Below, piece after piece: positions 26,686-34,367 of a DNA stretch of 39,824 nt. The first letter of the stretch is position 1; every line of letters starts with the position of its first letter. The DNA lies in contig JANXTO010000022.1 in NCBI GenBank assembly GCA_025352365.1, forward strand, positions 1 through 39,824. The letters run 5' to 3'. The notes under the pieces are model-generated. The model did not search any database. It was not told the origin of the DNA and saw only the letters and a program-made list of their open reading frames with translations. Made by a program: the position numbers and the translations under genes. This stretch comes from Undibacterium sp. GTDB lineage: Bacteria; Pseudomonadota; Gammaproteobacteria; Burkholderiales; Burkholderiaceae_D.

Positions 26686-29556
26686 GTGCACAACTTTACA
26701 CATCATCTGAGTCATCGCATCAAACTAAAAACCCTCGCCTATCAACTCAGTCTGGTCTGCGCTTTAGGCGTGGCAGCAAGTAGTAGCGCTATGGCCTCAT
26801 ACGCCGATCATCATGAATTTGAGGCGACACTGCATGTACCTTTTCGTGCAGACGCTAGCCTGCGGACTGGTGACGAATCGCGTTATTTCACGATGGAATT
26901 TGAATTCCCCCTGCTGGAACAAGAACAATCCGTCACCTGGCGTCTGGAGCTGATCAGCCCGACCGGAAAAGTCGTCAACAAATGGTATGGCGTAGAAAAA
27001 TTATTTAAAAAAACCATCACAACCAAAGTATTGTGGGCAGGTCGTCCATATGGTTCGACTAGCTTATCTTCCAACGTACCTAATGGTTTATACCAAGTGC
27101 GCTTGACTGCAACATCCAATGACACGAGTGGTTTGACTGCTCTGGCTGGCGGTGCAGGTGCACAAGACAAATTAGTAGAAAACGTATTAGCCAAGTCTAA
27201 AACTGAAATCATTTCTCAAAGCTGGCCTATGCAAGTGGGTACGCTCACCGCACCGTCTATGCCGAGTTTTAAAGCCTTGCCTACTCGCGCAAAAAGCGGC
27301 ACAAGCCTTGCTAGTACTAGAACACTCAGCTCAACTGCTAGCTCAACTGCTGCTGGCGGTACAGTCAGTTCTTTAGCGGTTGCAGCACCAAGCAGTTTGC
27401 CGTACACAATCTATTTCGGTAACTTGCACAGCCAGACAAATCACAGCGATGGCGGTGGCGCTCTGAGTTCTTGTACCGGTGCACAAAATCCGCAATCTGC
27501 CGCACTGGGCCCAACAGATGCGTACCAATATGCGTTAAACCGTGGTCTGGATTTTTTGATGACCTCGGAACACAATCACATGTACGACGGGTCTGACAGC
27601 ACCAATGCTTCTGCCGTACCAGCGACTGCAAAAAATCTATATCAATCTGGACTGACGGCGGCGACCAGCTTCAATTCTGCACATTCAAACTTCTTGGCTA
27701 TTTATGGCATGGAATGGGGCGTCATTAGCAATGGCGGCCATATGAATATTTTCAATTCCAACGAATTACTGGAATGGGAATATAACAGCAGCAATCAGTT
27801 GATTGGCGACACCTACACAGCAAAAAGTGACTATGCCGCGCTGTATACTTTGATGCGTCAACGCGGCTGGATCGGCCAATTTAATCATCCTGCCGCTACA
27901 GGTCAGTTCAATGCCGGTGGCGTTGATTTGGGCTATACCGCTGATGGCGATCAAGCGATGGTAATGTGCGAAGTGCTTAACACTTCTGCGTTCTCAACCA
28001 ACACCACCGAGACCGAAACTAGCCGCAGCAATTACGAAGCGGCCTGTAATAAAGCATTGGAGGCTGGTTATCACGTTGCCTTCAGCACAGATCAAGATAA
28101 CCACTGTGCTAACTGGGGTGCTTCTTACACCAACCGCACTGGCGTGTTGCTGCCAACCGGAACGACCTTAAACACAGCAAACTTCCTGGCTGCATTAAAG
28201 GCGCGCCGTGTGTTTGCGACGATGGATAAAAATTCCCAATTGGTCTTGACTGCCAATGGCCATTTGATGGGCGAGCGCTTTACCAATACCGGTGCGTTAA
28301 CTCTGGTCACTAACTTTGCCAGCAGCACGGGACGTACTGCTGCAACGGTAGCAATTTACGAGGGTGTGCCTGGACGTAACGGCACGGTCACACAATTGTC
28401 CAGCACTGCCACAACGACCATCACACCAGCAGTCGGTGAGCATTTTTACTATGCAAAAATCACTCAGGATGACGGCAATATTTTGTGGTCTGCACCGATG
28501 TGGGTAACGCAGTCCACGAGCTCCGGTGGCTCCAGCGATACAACACCGCCAACAGTTAGTGCGACTGAAAGTGGCACCAGCGGCAATATCACTTTATCCG
28601 CCAGCGCCAGCGACAATGTCGGCGTCAGTAAAGTTGAGTTTTATGTCGATAGCGTTCTGAAAGGCACTACCACCAGTTCGCCATATAGCCTGACGTTAAA
28701 CTCCACGACACTGAGCAATGCTTCCCATTCATTGGTAGCTAAAGCCTACGATGCGGCGAACAATGTCGGCACCTCCGGCGCAGTCAATTTTACGGTCAGC
28801 AATGCGACCAGCGACACCACGCCGCCAACTGTCAGCGCGACTGAAAGCGGTACTAGCGGCACCATCACTTTGTCGGCAACGGCAAGCGATAACGTTGGGG
28901 TCACTAAAGTTGAGTTTTATGTCGATAACACTCTCAAAGGCAGCGCCACGACCACACCTTACTCACTGACGCTGAACTCCACTACGCTCAGCAATGCAAG
29001 CCATAGCTTAACGGCCAAAGCTTACGATGCCGCCAATAATGTTGGCACATCCTCAGCAGTCAATTTCACCGTTAATAACGCGGCGGCATCGACTCAGTTG
29101 ATTGTGAACGGTGGATTTGAAAGCGGCGCAAGCTCATGGACAGCAACTAGCGGCGTAGTCAGTTCTGACAGTAGCCAGGCAGCACATGGCGGAACCTATA
29201 AAGCGTGGATGGATGGTTATGGTGCCGCGCATACGGATTCCATTTATCAGCAAGTCACGATTCCCGCTACCAGCACAACGGCAACGCTGAGCTTCTGGCT
29301 GAAAGTCATCTCTGACGAAACGACGACCACCAATGCCTATGACACCCTGCAAGTGCAGATACGTAATAGCAGTGGCACGGTACTCGCAACACTGGCGACT
29401 TACTCCAACTTAAATAAAGGCAGCACTTACGTTAACAAAACCTTTGATTTGAGTTCATATAAAGGCCAGACTATCCGCGTCTACTTCTTAGGCGTAGAAG
29501 GCAGCACAGTGGCAACTTCGTTCCTGATTGATGATGTTAGCCTAATTGCGCAATAA
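26686..29556 (+). CDS. Secreted PHP-domain (CehA/McbA-like) protein with two Ig-like repeats and a C-terminal binding domain
   Basis: A 956-residue exported protein. A GTG start at 26686 follows AAGGGAG. Signal peptide residues 1-37 end SAMA. Residues about 38-175 form a beta-rich domain, then a Ser/Thr/Ala-rich linker to about 238. The PHP-type metallohydrolase domain spans about 240-520: 'YFGNLHSQTNHSDGG' carries H248, H253 and D255 as likely metal ligands, followed by 'FLMTSEHNHMYD' and 'IGQFNHPAA'. Two 92-residue Ig-like repeats begin at 617 and 709 and are very similar ('DTTPPTVSATESGTSG', 'PYSLTLNSTTLSNASHSL'). The C-terminal domain (about 803-956) resembles a carbohydrate-binding beta-sandwich ('NGGFESGASSWTATSG'). 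An extracellular phosphoesterase role is possible; the substrate is unknown. Confidence 0.85.
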   Translation: MHNFTHHLSHRIKLKTLAYQLSLVCALGVAASSSAMASYADHHEFEATLHVPFRADASLRTGDESRYFTMEFEFPLLEQEQSVTWRLELISPTGKVVNKWYGVEKLFKKTITTKVLWAGRPYGSTSLSSNVPNGLYQVRLTATSNDTSGLTALAGGAGAQDKLVENVLAKSKTEIISQSWPMQVGTLTAPSMPSFKALPTRAKSGTSLASTRTLSSTASSTAAGGTVSSLAVAAPSSLPYTIYFGNLHSQTNHSDGGGALSSCTGAQNPQSAALGPTDAYQYALNRGLDFLMTSEHNHMYDGSDSTNASAVPATAKNLYQSGLTAATSFNSAHSNFLAIYGMEWGVISNGGHMNIFNSNELLEWEYNSSNQLIGDTYTAKSDYAALYTLMRQRGWIGQFNHPAATGQFNAGGVDLGYTADGDQAMVMCEVLNTSAFSTNTTETETSRSNYEAACNKALEAGYHVAFSTDQDNHCANWGASYTNRTGVLLPTGTTLNTANFLAALKARRVFATMDKNSQLVLTANGHLMGERFTNTGALTLVTNFASSTGRTAATVAIYEGVPGRNGTVTQLSSTATTTITPAVGEHFYYAKITQDDGNILWSAPMWVTQSTSSGGSSDTTPPTVSATESGTSGNITLSASASDNVGVSKVEFYVDSVLKGTTTSSPYSLTLNSTTLSNASHSLVAKAYDAANNVGTSGAVNFTVSNATSDTTPPTVSATESGTSGTITLSATASDNVGVTKVEFYVDNTLKGSATTTPYSLTLNSTTLSNASHSLTAKAYDAANNVGTSSAVNFTVNNAAASTQLIVNGGFESGASSWTATSGVVSSDSSQAAHGGTYKAWMDGYGAAHTDSIYQQVTIPATSTTATLSFWLKVISDETTTTNAYDTLQVQIRNSSGTVLATLATYSNLNKGSTYVNKTFDLSSYKGQTIRVYFLGVEGSTVATSFLIDDVSLIAQ
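28534..29085 (+). repeat. Two tandem 276-bp repeats encoding Ig-like domains
   Basis: Units start at 28534 and 28810, a period of 276 bp or 92 codons. The encoded domains agree at most positions, with long identical stretches (VGTS, NVGV, KVEFYVD, YSLTLNSTTLSNASHSL). Many DNA differences fall at third codon positions, so the duplication looks old enough to have diverged under protein-level constraint. They space the catalytic domain from the C-terminal binding domain. Confidence 0.85.
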
Positions 29557-29596
29557 AAAAATCGGTTGAAGCTGGCAGTCTCCAGTTTCAACCGAT
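29554..29596 (-). terminator. Minus-strand terminator for the PhyH-type gene
   Basis: Arms 29561-29575 and 29582-29596 form a 15-bp stem (ATCGGTTGAAGCTGG on the plus strand with its complement, one G-T wobble) around a 6-nt loop. A-residues at 29555-29561 on the plus strand give a T-run on the minus strand only. It therefore serves the minus-strand gene ending at 29668, although it begins just after the stop of the plus-strand PHP gene. Confidence 0.7.
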
Positions 29597-29636
29597 CTAT
29601 CAATTCAGCAGAATACAATCTAATTCAAAACAATCG

Positions 29637-29669
29637 CGCCAGTTTGGAATTTCCAAGCTGGCGTTTTTT
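29637..29669 (+). terminator. Plus-strand terminator for the secreted PHP-protein gene
   Basis: CGCCAGTTTGG (29637-29647) pairs with CCAAGCTGGCG (29653-29663), one G-T wobble, with AA/TT extending the stem; six T follow at 29664-29669. It lies about 80 bp past the PHP gene, and its T-run reaches the stop codon of the convergent PhyH gene, so the two terminators are crossed over. Confidence 0.75.
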
Positions 29670-30507
29670 ATTGAAAACCTCTTACTGGTAAATTGGCACC
29701 ACGTTGTATCCAGTTCTTAGGAGAGTACACAGTGCGGCCATCGGTAACATGCAACGTATAAGCATGGCGAGATACCGCAGAACGATTCGGTGCGCTGTAA
29801 TGCGGTAACAAACCATGGAAACAAACCAAGCTACCCGCTTTGACTTCTAAAGGCACCGCTGTACTATCATCCGGCCAAGGCATCGCGTCTAATTTCTCTA
29901 CGCTAACGTGATCGCCCTCGCGGATAAAACGTTCGCGCAAGGGAGTTCTGTGCCCACCCGGTTCTGCCCACAAACAACCGTTTTCTAAAGACGCATCCTC
30001 CAGCGCAAACCAGAACGTAGTCACACTAATTGGCGTCGTATCAAAGTAAGTAGCATCTTGATGCCAGCGTACTTCGCCACCAATGCCTGGCTGTTTAAAG
30101 ATGTACATGGATTGCCAAATTTGCGGCTCCACCAGACCTAAATCCTGCGCCACTTGCGCCAACTTGGCATCACGTGAAAAAGCAATAAAAACCGGATCAA
30201 TATCATGCAAGGCGTGGCCGATTTTATTAATCGATAAAGATTTATCCTGCTTCAATTCGCCGTTCGGACCAAATGCCTCTTCCTCAAAAAAGCAGCGCAC
30301 CTTGTCGGCAGAACCTAAAAAATAGTCGTCTGTGGATTTCTCTTGCTCTTGGGTAGTAAAGATGGACTTGCTCTCAGCAGTGTCAAACTGCTCCACAATC
30401 AAACCCGCGCGTTCGCGCAATGCAGCGATCTCGGCAGTAGATTTAAAGTCCGGCACGATCAAATAACCATCCTGAATAAATTGCTCTTTTTGGGCGACGC
30501 TCAACAT
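29668..30507 (-). CDS. Phytanoyl-CoA dioxygenase (PhyH) family protein
   Basis: A 279-residue Fe(II)/2-oxoglutarate-type oxygenase. The iron-binding HxD is in 'VRWHQDATYFDTTP', and the distal His is in 'CFHGLLPHYSAPNRSAVSRHAYTLHV', where the Arg of 'NRSAVSRHA' should hold 2-oxoglutarate. Length and the opening 'FIQDGYLIVPDF' match PHYHD1-like members of the family, which hydroxylate small molecules; the substrate cannot be read. A GAGGGAAC Shine-Dalgarno precedes the ATG at 30507. It diverges from the KAS III-like gene with a 254-bp gap that shows no clear operator. Confidence 0.85.
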   Translation of the reverse strand: MLSVAQKEQFIQDGYLIVPDFKSTAEIAALRERAGLIVEQFDTAESKSIFTTQEQEKSTDDYFLGSADKVRCFFEEEAFGPNGELKQDKSLSINKIGHALHDIDPVFIAFSRDAKLAQVAQDLGLVEPQIWQSMYIFKQPGIGGEVRWHQDATYFDTTPISVTTFWFALEDASLENGCLWAEPGGHRTPLRERFIREGDHVSVEKLDAMPWPDDSTAVPLEVKAGSLVCFHGLLPHYSAPNRSAVSRHAYTLHVTDGRTVYSPKNWIQRGANLPVRGFQ

Positions 30508-30761
30508 GATACTGTTCCCTCTATGTGTGGCAAACGATGAATTCTCTGCAAATCAAATCAGATTTTACTAGCTTTATGATACAAAATTATACGCTTGGCA
30601 GAATGTTAGCTATTTAATGAAGGCTATGTCAGAGCAGTTGGAACAAGCGCTCTAGTTTTATCAGTTATCGTGGCTAACTTCTTAAAACCAGGCAATTTTG
30701 TGTAAAATTGTGCCGCTTTGTCGTGCATCAGCTTCGACACTATTATAAGAAAGATATCGAG

Positions 30762-31898
30762 ATGAATGAAGTCCCAATGAATAAAGTCGTCATCAGCGGC
30801 ACTGGTCTGTTTACTCCATCCCAATCTATCAGCAATGAAGAATTAATCGCTAGTTTCAATGCCTATGTTAATCAATTTAATGCACAAAATGCGACGGCAA
30901 TTGCCAGCGGTGAAGTCACTGCGTTAGAAGAATCCAGCGTCGGCTTTATCGAAAAAGCCTCTGGCATTAAAGCACGCTTTGTCATGGAAAAAGAAGGCGT
31001 GCTAGACATCAATCGTATGACGCCGCGCATACCAGAACGCAGTGACGAAGCTCCTTCCATCATGTGCGAAATGGCCGTGATTGCCGCAACACAAGCATTA
31101 GAACGCGCAGGTCGTACCGCGGCAGATGTGGATGCGGTCATTGTCGCTTGCAGTAATTTGCAACGCGCCTACCCAGCGATTGCAGTAGAAGTACAAAGTG
31201 CCTTGGGTATTGACGGCTACGGTTTTGATATGAATGTTGCCTGCTCGTCAGCCACCTTTGGTATTCAGGCTGCGGTCAGTGCCATACAAAGCGGCCAGGC
31301 GCGTGCTGTACTGGTCGTTAATCCAGAAATCACCAGCGGCCACTTAAACTGGCGCGATCGTGACAGTCATTTTATTTTCGGTGACGCATGCACTGCGATT
31401 TTGTTAGAGCGCGCAGATCTGGCAAAGTCCGCTGATCAGTTTGAAATCATTGGTCTTAAATTAAAAACCCAGTTCTCCAATAATATCCGCAACAACTTCG
31501 GCTTCTTAAACCGTGCGGATGAATCCGGTATTGGCAAACCCGATAAGCTTTTCCGTCAGCAAGGTCGTAAAGTATTTAAAGAAGTTTGTCCGATGGCAGC
31601 CGCAACGATTACAGCAACGGTACAAGAAGCGGGGATACAAATCCCTGAAGTACAACGCTTCTGGTTACACCAGGCTAATCTAAATATGAATCTGCTGATC
31701 GCTCGCATGATACTTGGACGCGACGCAACGGCGGAAGAATCGCCAACAATTTTGGATACCTATGCGAATACTTCATCGGCAGGCTCCATCATCGCTTTTC
31801 ACAAGTACCAGGACGATTTAGTCAGTGGCGCAGTCGGTGTGATTTGCTCGTTTGGTGCAGGTTATTCGATCGGTTGCGTCGTCGTTAAAAAGCTCTGA
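30762..31898 (+). CDS. Beta-ketoacyl-ACP synthase III-like enzyme
   Basis: A 378-residue thiolase-fold condensing enzyme. The catalytic triad is complete: C161 ('NVACSSATFGIQ'), H303 ('FWLHQANLNMN') and N336 ('TYANTSSAGSII'), which is the Cys-His-Asn set of FabH. The final glycine-rich 'CSFGAGYSIGCVVV' is also as expected. It is longer than typical FabH (about 320), with an extra segment near residues 30-70 ('NQFNAQNATAIASGEVTALEESSVGF'), as in a separate FabH-like branch of betaproteobacteria. It stands apart from any fatty-acid gene cluster, so a role in ordinary initiation or in a special acyl product is open. The ATG at 30762 is chosen; the one at 30777 is also possible. Confidence 0.85.
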   Translation: MNEVPMNKVVISGTGLFTPSQSISNEELIASFNAYVNQFNAQNATAIASGEVTALEESSVGFIEKASGIKARFVMEKEGVLDINRMTPRIPERSDEAPSIMCEMAVIAATQALERAGRTAADVDAVIVACSNLQRAYPAIAVEVQSALGIDGYGFDMNVACSSATFGIQAAVSAIQSGQARAVLVVNPEITSGHLNWRDRDSHFIFGDACTAILLERADLAKSADQFEIIGLKLKTQFSNNIRNNFGFLNRADESGIGKPDKLFRQQGRKVFKEVCPMAAATITATVQEAGIQIPEVQRFWLHQANLNMNLLIARMILGRDATAEESPTILDTYANTSSAGSIIAFHKYQDDLVSGAVGVICSFGAGYSIGCVVVKKL

Positions 31899-31909
31899 TC
31901 GTAAGCATC

Positions 31910-31956
31910 ATTAAAACAAAAAAGCTGCGTTTAGGTCGCAGCTTTTTTGTTTTAAT
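31910..31956. terminator. Perfect bidirectional terminator
   Basis: Twenty-base arms 31910-31929 and 31937-31956 are exact reverse complements around a 7-nt loop. The GC core GCTGCG/CGCAGC is flanked by A6 on one side and T6 on the other, so it works on both strands. It separates the convergent KAS III-like and TlpA-like genes. Confidence 0.93.
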
Positions 31957-31970
31957 GGCGTCAATTTTTT

Positions 31971-32492
31971 TTAAACTGCCAAGGCTTTTTCTAACAAGGC
32001 ATGCAGCTCTGTAAAGGACGGTTCTCCGACATAACGCTTAAGAATATTACCTTGCTTGTCGATGATATAGGTCGTTGGCGTTAATTTAACTTCACCAAAT
32101 GCTTTTGCTAAGGCGCCGTCAATATCTAGAGCGACGTTAAAAGGTAACTGCCGTGTCTCCGTGTAATTGAGCACATAGTTAGGAGGATCGTAGCTCATCG
32201 CAACAGCAACAAATTCCAAGCCTTGCGTATGATATTTATTATAAGTTTCTATCATACGCGGCATCTCAGCGACACAAGTAGTGCAGGAAGTCGCCCAAAA
32301 ATTGACCATGACGACTTTGCCGCGCAAACTCTGCGCACTAATTTTTTCACCTTTCAGATTTACAAAAGTGACGTCCGGCACAATTGCCTTATTTGACAGT
32401 GATTGATAAAACAAGACGCACAGCGTAATTAAAGCTGCGCCAGCAATAACGGAAAAAATTCTGAACTTGATCGGGGAAGAAGGCGCCAACAT
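31971..32492 (-). CDS. TlpA-like membrane-anchored thiol-disulfide oxidoreductase
   Basis: A 173-residue thioredoxin-fold protein. The ATG at 32492 gives a short lead and one membrane helix at about 12-30; the frame is open 12 codons further, to 32528, which is a less natural start. The periplasmic domain has the redox motif C70-T-T-C73 in 'NFWATSCTTCVAEMP' and the cis-proline loop 'KLTPTTYIID'. The AhpC/TSA-like 'VPDVTFVNLKGEKISAQSLRGKVVMVNF' is typical of TlpA/ResA proteins, which reduce disulfides for cytochrome c maturation or copper delivery. No cytochrome gene is nearby. It diverges from the frameshifted binding-protein gene. Confidence 0.9.
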   Translation of the reverse strand: MLAPSSPIKFRIFSVIAGAALITLCVLFYQSLSNKAIVPDVTFVNLKGEKISAQSLRGKVVMVNFWATSCTTCVAEMPRMIETYNKYHTQGLEFVAVAMSYDPPNYVLNYTETRQLPFNVALDIDGALAKAFGEVKLTPTTYIIDKQGNILKRYVGEPSFTELHALLEKALAV

Positions 32493-32578
32493 AAGAAACC
32501 ACCAGAGATGTACACAACAGAGTCGCATTATACGACCGATGCCGTATTATGGTGGCTGACTATCTCTTGCAAATTAAT

Positions 32579-33357
32579 ATGCTGACTGAAATAACATCGC
32601 AACAACGTAGACGAAAACTAATCAGTGGTTTGTTCACATTACTGATACCCAGCTTTGCCTGGTCAGAAAAGAGTAGCGTCGTCTTGCTGCTGGCGGAAGC
32701 AAACCCTGATCAAAATCCACAAATTCCCGTCAATGATACTTTTCGCAAAACGATGGATTACGTCGAAAAAGAACTCGATGTTAACTTTGAAATACGGCAC
32801 TATCCATGGAACCGCTTACTCAAAAATCTCAATCAAGGCGAGGGCTTAGCCTTTGGATTATCCAAGACCAAAGAGCGCCTGCGGACATTACACTTCTCTG
32901 ACCCTGTATATACAAGCTATGTATGGATGATCACCTTAAGCAACAGCGTTTTTCCATACCAATCTATACAAGATTTAAAAGGTAAAAAATTGGAATAATC
33001 CGTGGCTCTAGTTACGGAGATGAATTTGATGCACAAAAAAACAGTGCGTTCACTGTAGATGAAGATACCTACTCAATTACCTCGCGATTACAAAAATTAA
33101 TTAACAAGCGAACCGATGTTATTTTGGTAGGACATCGTAGCGATAACCCGACCAAAATCGAAGGCATCATCAACAACTTAATCCCAAAACTGTCACTAGA
33201 ATCCGCCTTGCCAGCAGGTGTGAAGTTTGCTGTATTACGCAAGCCACTGAGTACCGATCACATCCATTTCGCCATTTTAGCGAGCCAGGATAATGGCATC
33301 ATCAGCCGCATTAATACAGTGATCCATAAAGCAAAAAAAACTAGAGCACTGGAATAA
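32579..33357 (+). pseudogene. Periplasmic solute-binding protein (SBP family 3-like) with a frameshift
   Basis: Two adjoining frames together give about 259 residues of a transporter-type substrate-binding protein. The first, from 32579 (an alternative ATG lies at 32549), has a signal peptide (QRRRKLISGLF..PSFAWS) and ends '..IQDLKGKKLE' at 32998. The second continues as 'IIRGSSYGDEFDAQKNSAF' and runs to 33357. The family usually reads 'DLKGKKLGIIRGSSYGDEFD', so one missing G near 32991-32993 (TTGGAATAATC in place of TTGGGAATAATC) restores the protein. The second part has no mutations that would suggest long decay, so the change is recent or a sequencing error. No permease or ATPase genes are adjacent. 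Confidence 0.85.
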
Positions 33358-33403
33358 TCTGCACGCTAGTCTTCTAAGACTCTTGTAATAGCGCGGCAAG
33401 CAA

Positions 33404-33622
33404 CTACTTCTTGGCACCAAAAACCAAAAGTAAACCACCAACAACAATCGCACCAATGCCAGCCCAGACTGGTACGTTGACGGTTTCTTTTTCTTTTACA
33501 GATAATTCAATTGGCCCTACTTTTAAAGCTGTGCTGTCTTTGGTATAGCTAAAGCCGCCATAAATTAAACCCAGCACGCCAGCCAGGATTAAAGCGATAG
33601 CGACGAATTTGATTGCATTCAT
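33404..33622 (-). CDS. Small membrane protein, DUF3185-like
   Basis: A 72-residue protein with two membrane helices (about 5-25 and 52-69) and a short polar loop between them ('SYTKDSTALKVGPIELSVKEKETVNVP'). It ends GAKK. The pattern matches small DUF3185-type proteins of Gram-negative bacteria, for which no function is known. AAGGAAAG lies upstream of the ATG at 33622, a good ribosome site, so it is probably expressed. It is alone on its strand between the frameshifted binding-protein gene and the Lrp-type regulator. Confidence 0.75.
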   Translation of the reverse strand: MNAIKFVAIALILAGVLGLIYGGFSYTKDSTALKVGPIELSVKEKETVNVPVWAGIGAIVVGGLLLVFGAKK

Positions 33623-33711
33623 TTTTTGCTTTCCTTGATCAGTGAAATCTCAGTTATACCTCAGTTCCACCTCAGTTAAAAATTAACGCCAGAAGGGATT
33701 TTCTGGCGGCA

Positions 33712-34161
33712 TTACAAATCTAACGGCGCAGAAATCGTCTTGCCCGACACATGGGTAGTCAGCACAATCGCGGTCGAGGTCGAGCCAAATGCGTTCAGCG
33801 CATTGATGATGCGTTGCAGATGTTCGACATCGGTTGCCAGTACCCGCATCACAGCCCCGTCCTCACCCGTTACGGTATAGCAATCAATAATCTCCGGGCA
33901 GTCGGCAACGTATTGTGCATAGGGGCGACCTTGCTGAGTCGATAAACGTATCATCGCCGTGATCTGGTAGCCAAGTGCTTTAGGATTGATATCAGCGCGG
34001 TAACCACGGATTACCTGGGCGCTTTCCAGCCGTTTGATGCGTTCGGACACAGCCGGTTGGCTCAGATGGATTTGACGACCAATTTCTGCGTGCGTCATGC
34101 GGGCATCTTGCTGCAAGAGCTGTAGAATTTTTTGGTCAAAGTTATCGATTTTTTGGGTCAC
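33712..34161 (-). CDS. Lrp/AsnC-family transcriptional regulator
   Basis: A 149-residue regulator. Residues about 5-60 are the winged HTH ('DQKILQLLQQDARMTHAEIGRQIHLSQPAVSERIKRLE'), followed by the ligand-binding RAM domain ('ALGYQITAMIRLSTQ..DCYTVTGEDGAVMRVLATDVEHLQRIINALNAFGSTSTAIVL'). The GTG start at 34161-34159 belongs to a row of three GTGAC units spaced 14 bases apart, so the exact start is uncertain. It diverges from lysA across 206 bp, suggesting control of lysA or of itself by an amino acid, perhaps lysine. Escherichia coli uses a LysR-type regulator there instead, so this is an unusual pairing. The effector is inferred, not seen. Confidence 0.9.
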   Translation of the reverse strand: MTQKIDNFDQKILQLLQQDARMTHAEIGRQIHLSQPAVSERIKRLESAQVIRGYRADINPKALGYQITAMIRLSTQQGRPYAQYVADCPEIIDCYTVTGEDGAVMRVLATDVEHLQRIINALNAFGSTSTAIVLTTHVSGKTISAPLDL

Positions 34162-34367
34162 GATTTTTGAGTCACGAATTTTTGGTCACGATTTTCTGGT
34201 TAACTTAATGATCGTCAGCGCTTGCCACAGGTTTGATAGGTGTCTGCCATGATATTCAAGCCAATCCATTGCAATCGTCCTATTTTGCTGATGGAATGCT
34301 CTTTAAAAGAGTGTGCTTACTTGTTACAGTGTAAATCAAATTTACCTAATCTTTTAAAGAAAATACT
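34162..34367. promoter_or_regulatory. Divergent regulatory region between the Lrp-type gene and lysA
   Basis: Two small palindromes fit Lrp-type sites: CTCTTT-A-AAAGAG (34299-34311) and GTAAAT-CAA-ATTTAC (34331-34345). The second is a 15-bp dyad, the usual length for an Lrp/AsnC site, and lies 22 bp before the lysA ATG. Near the regulator start, three units beginning GTCACGA or GTCACGAA repeat every 14 bp on the plus strand (34158-34199). Binding is inferred. Confidence 0.5.
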
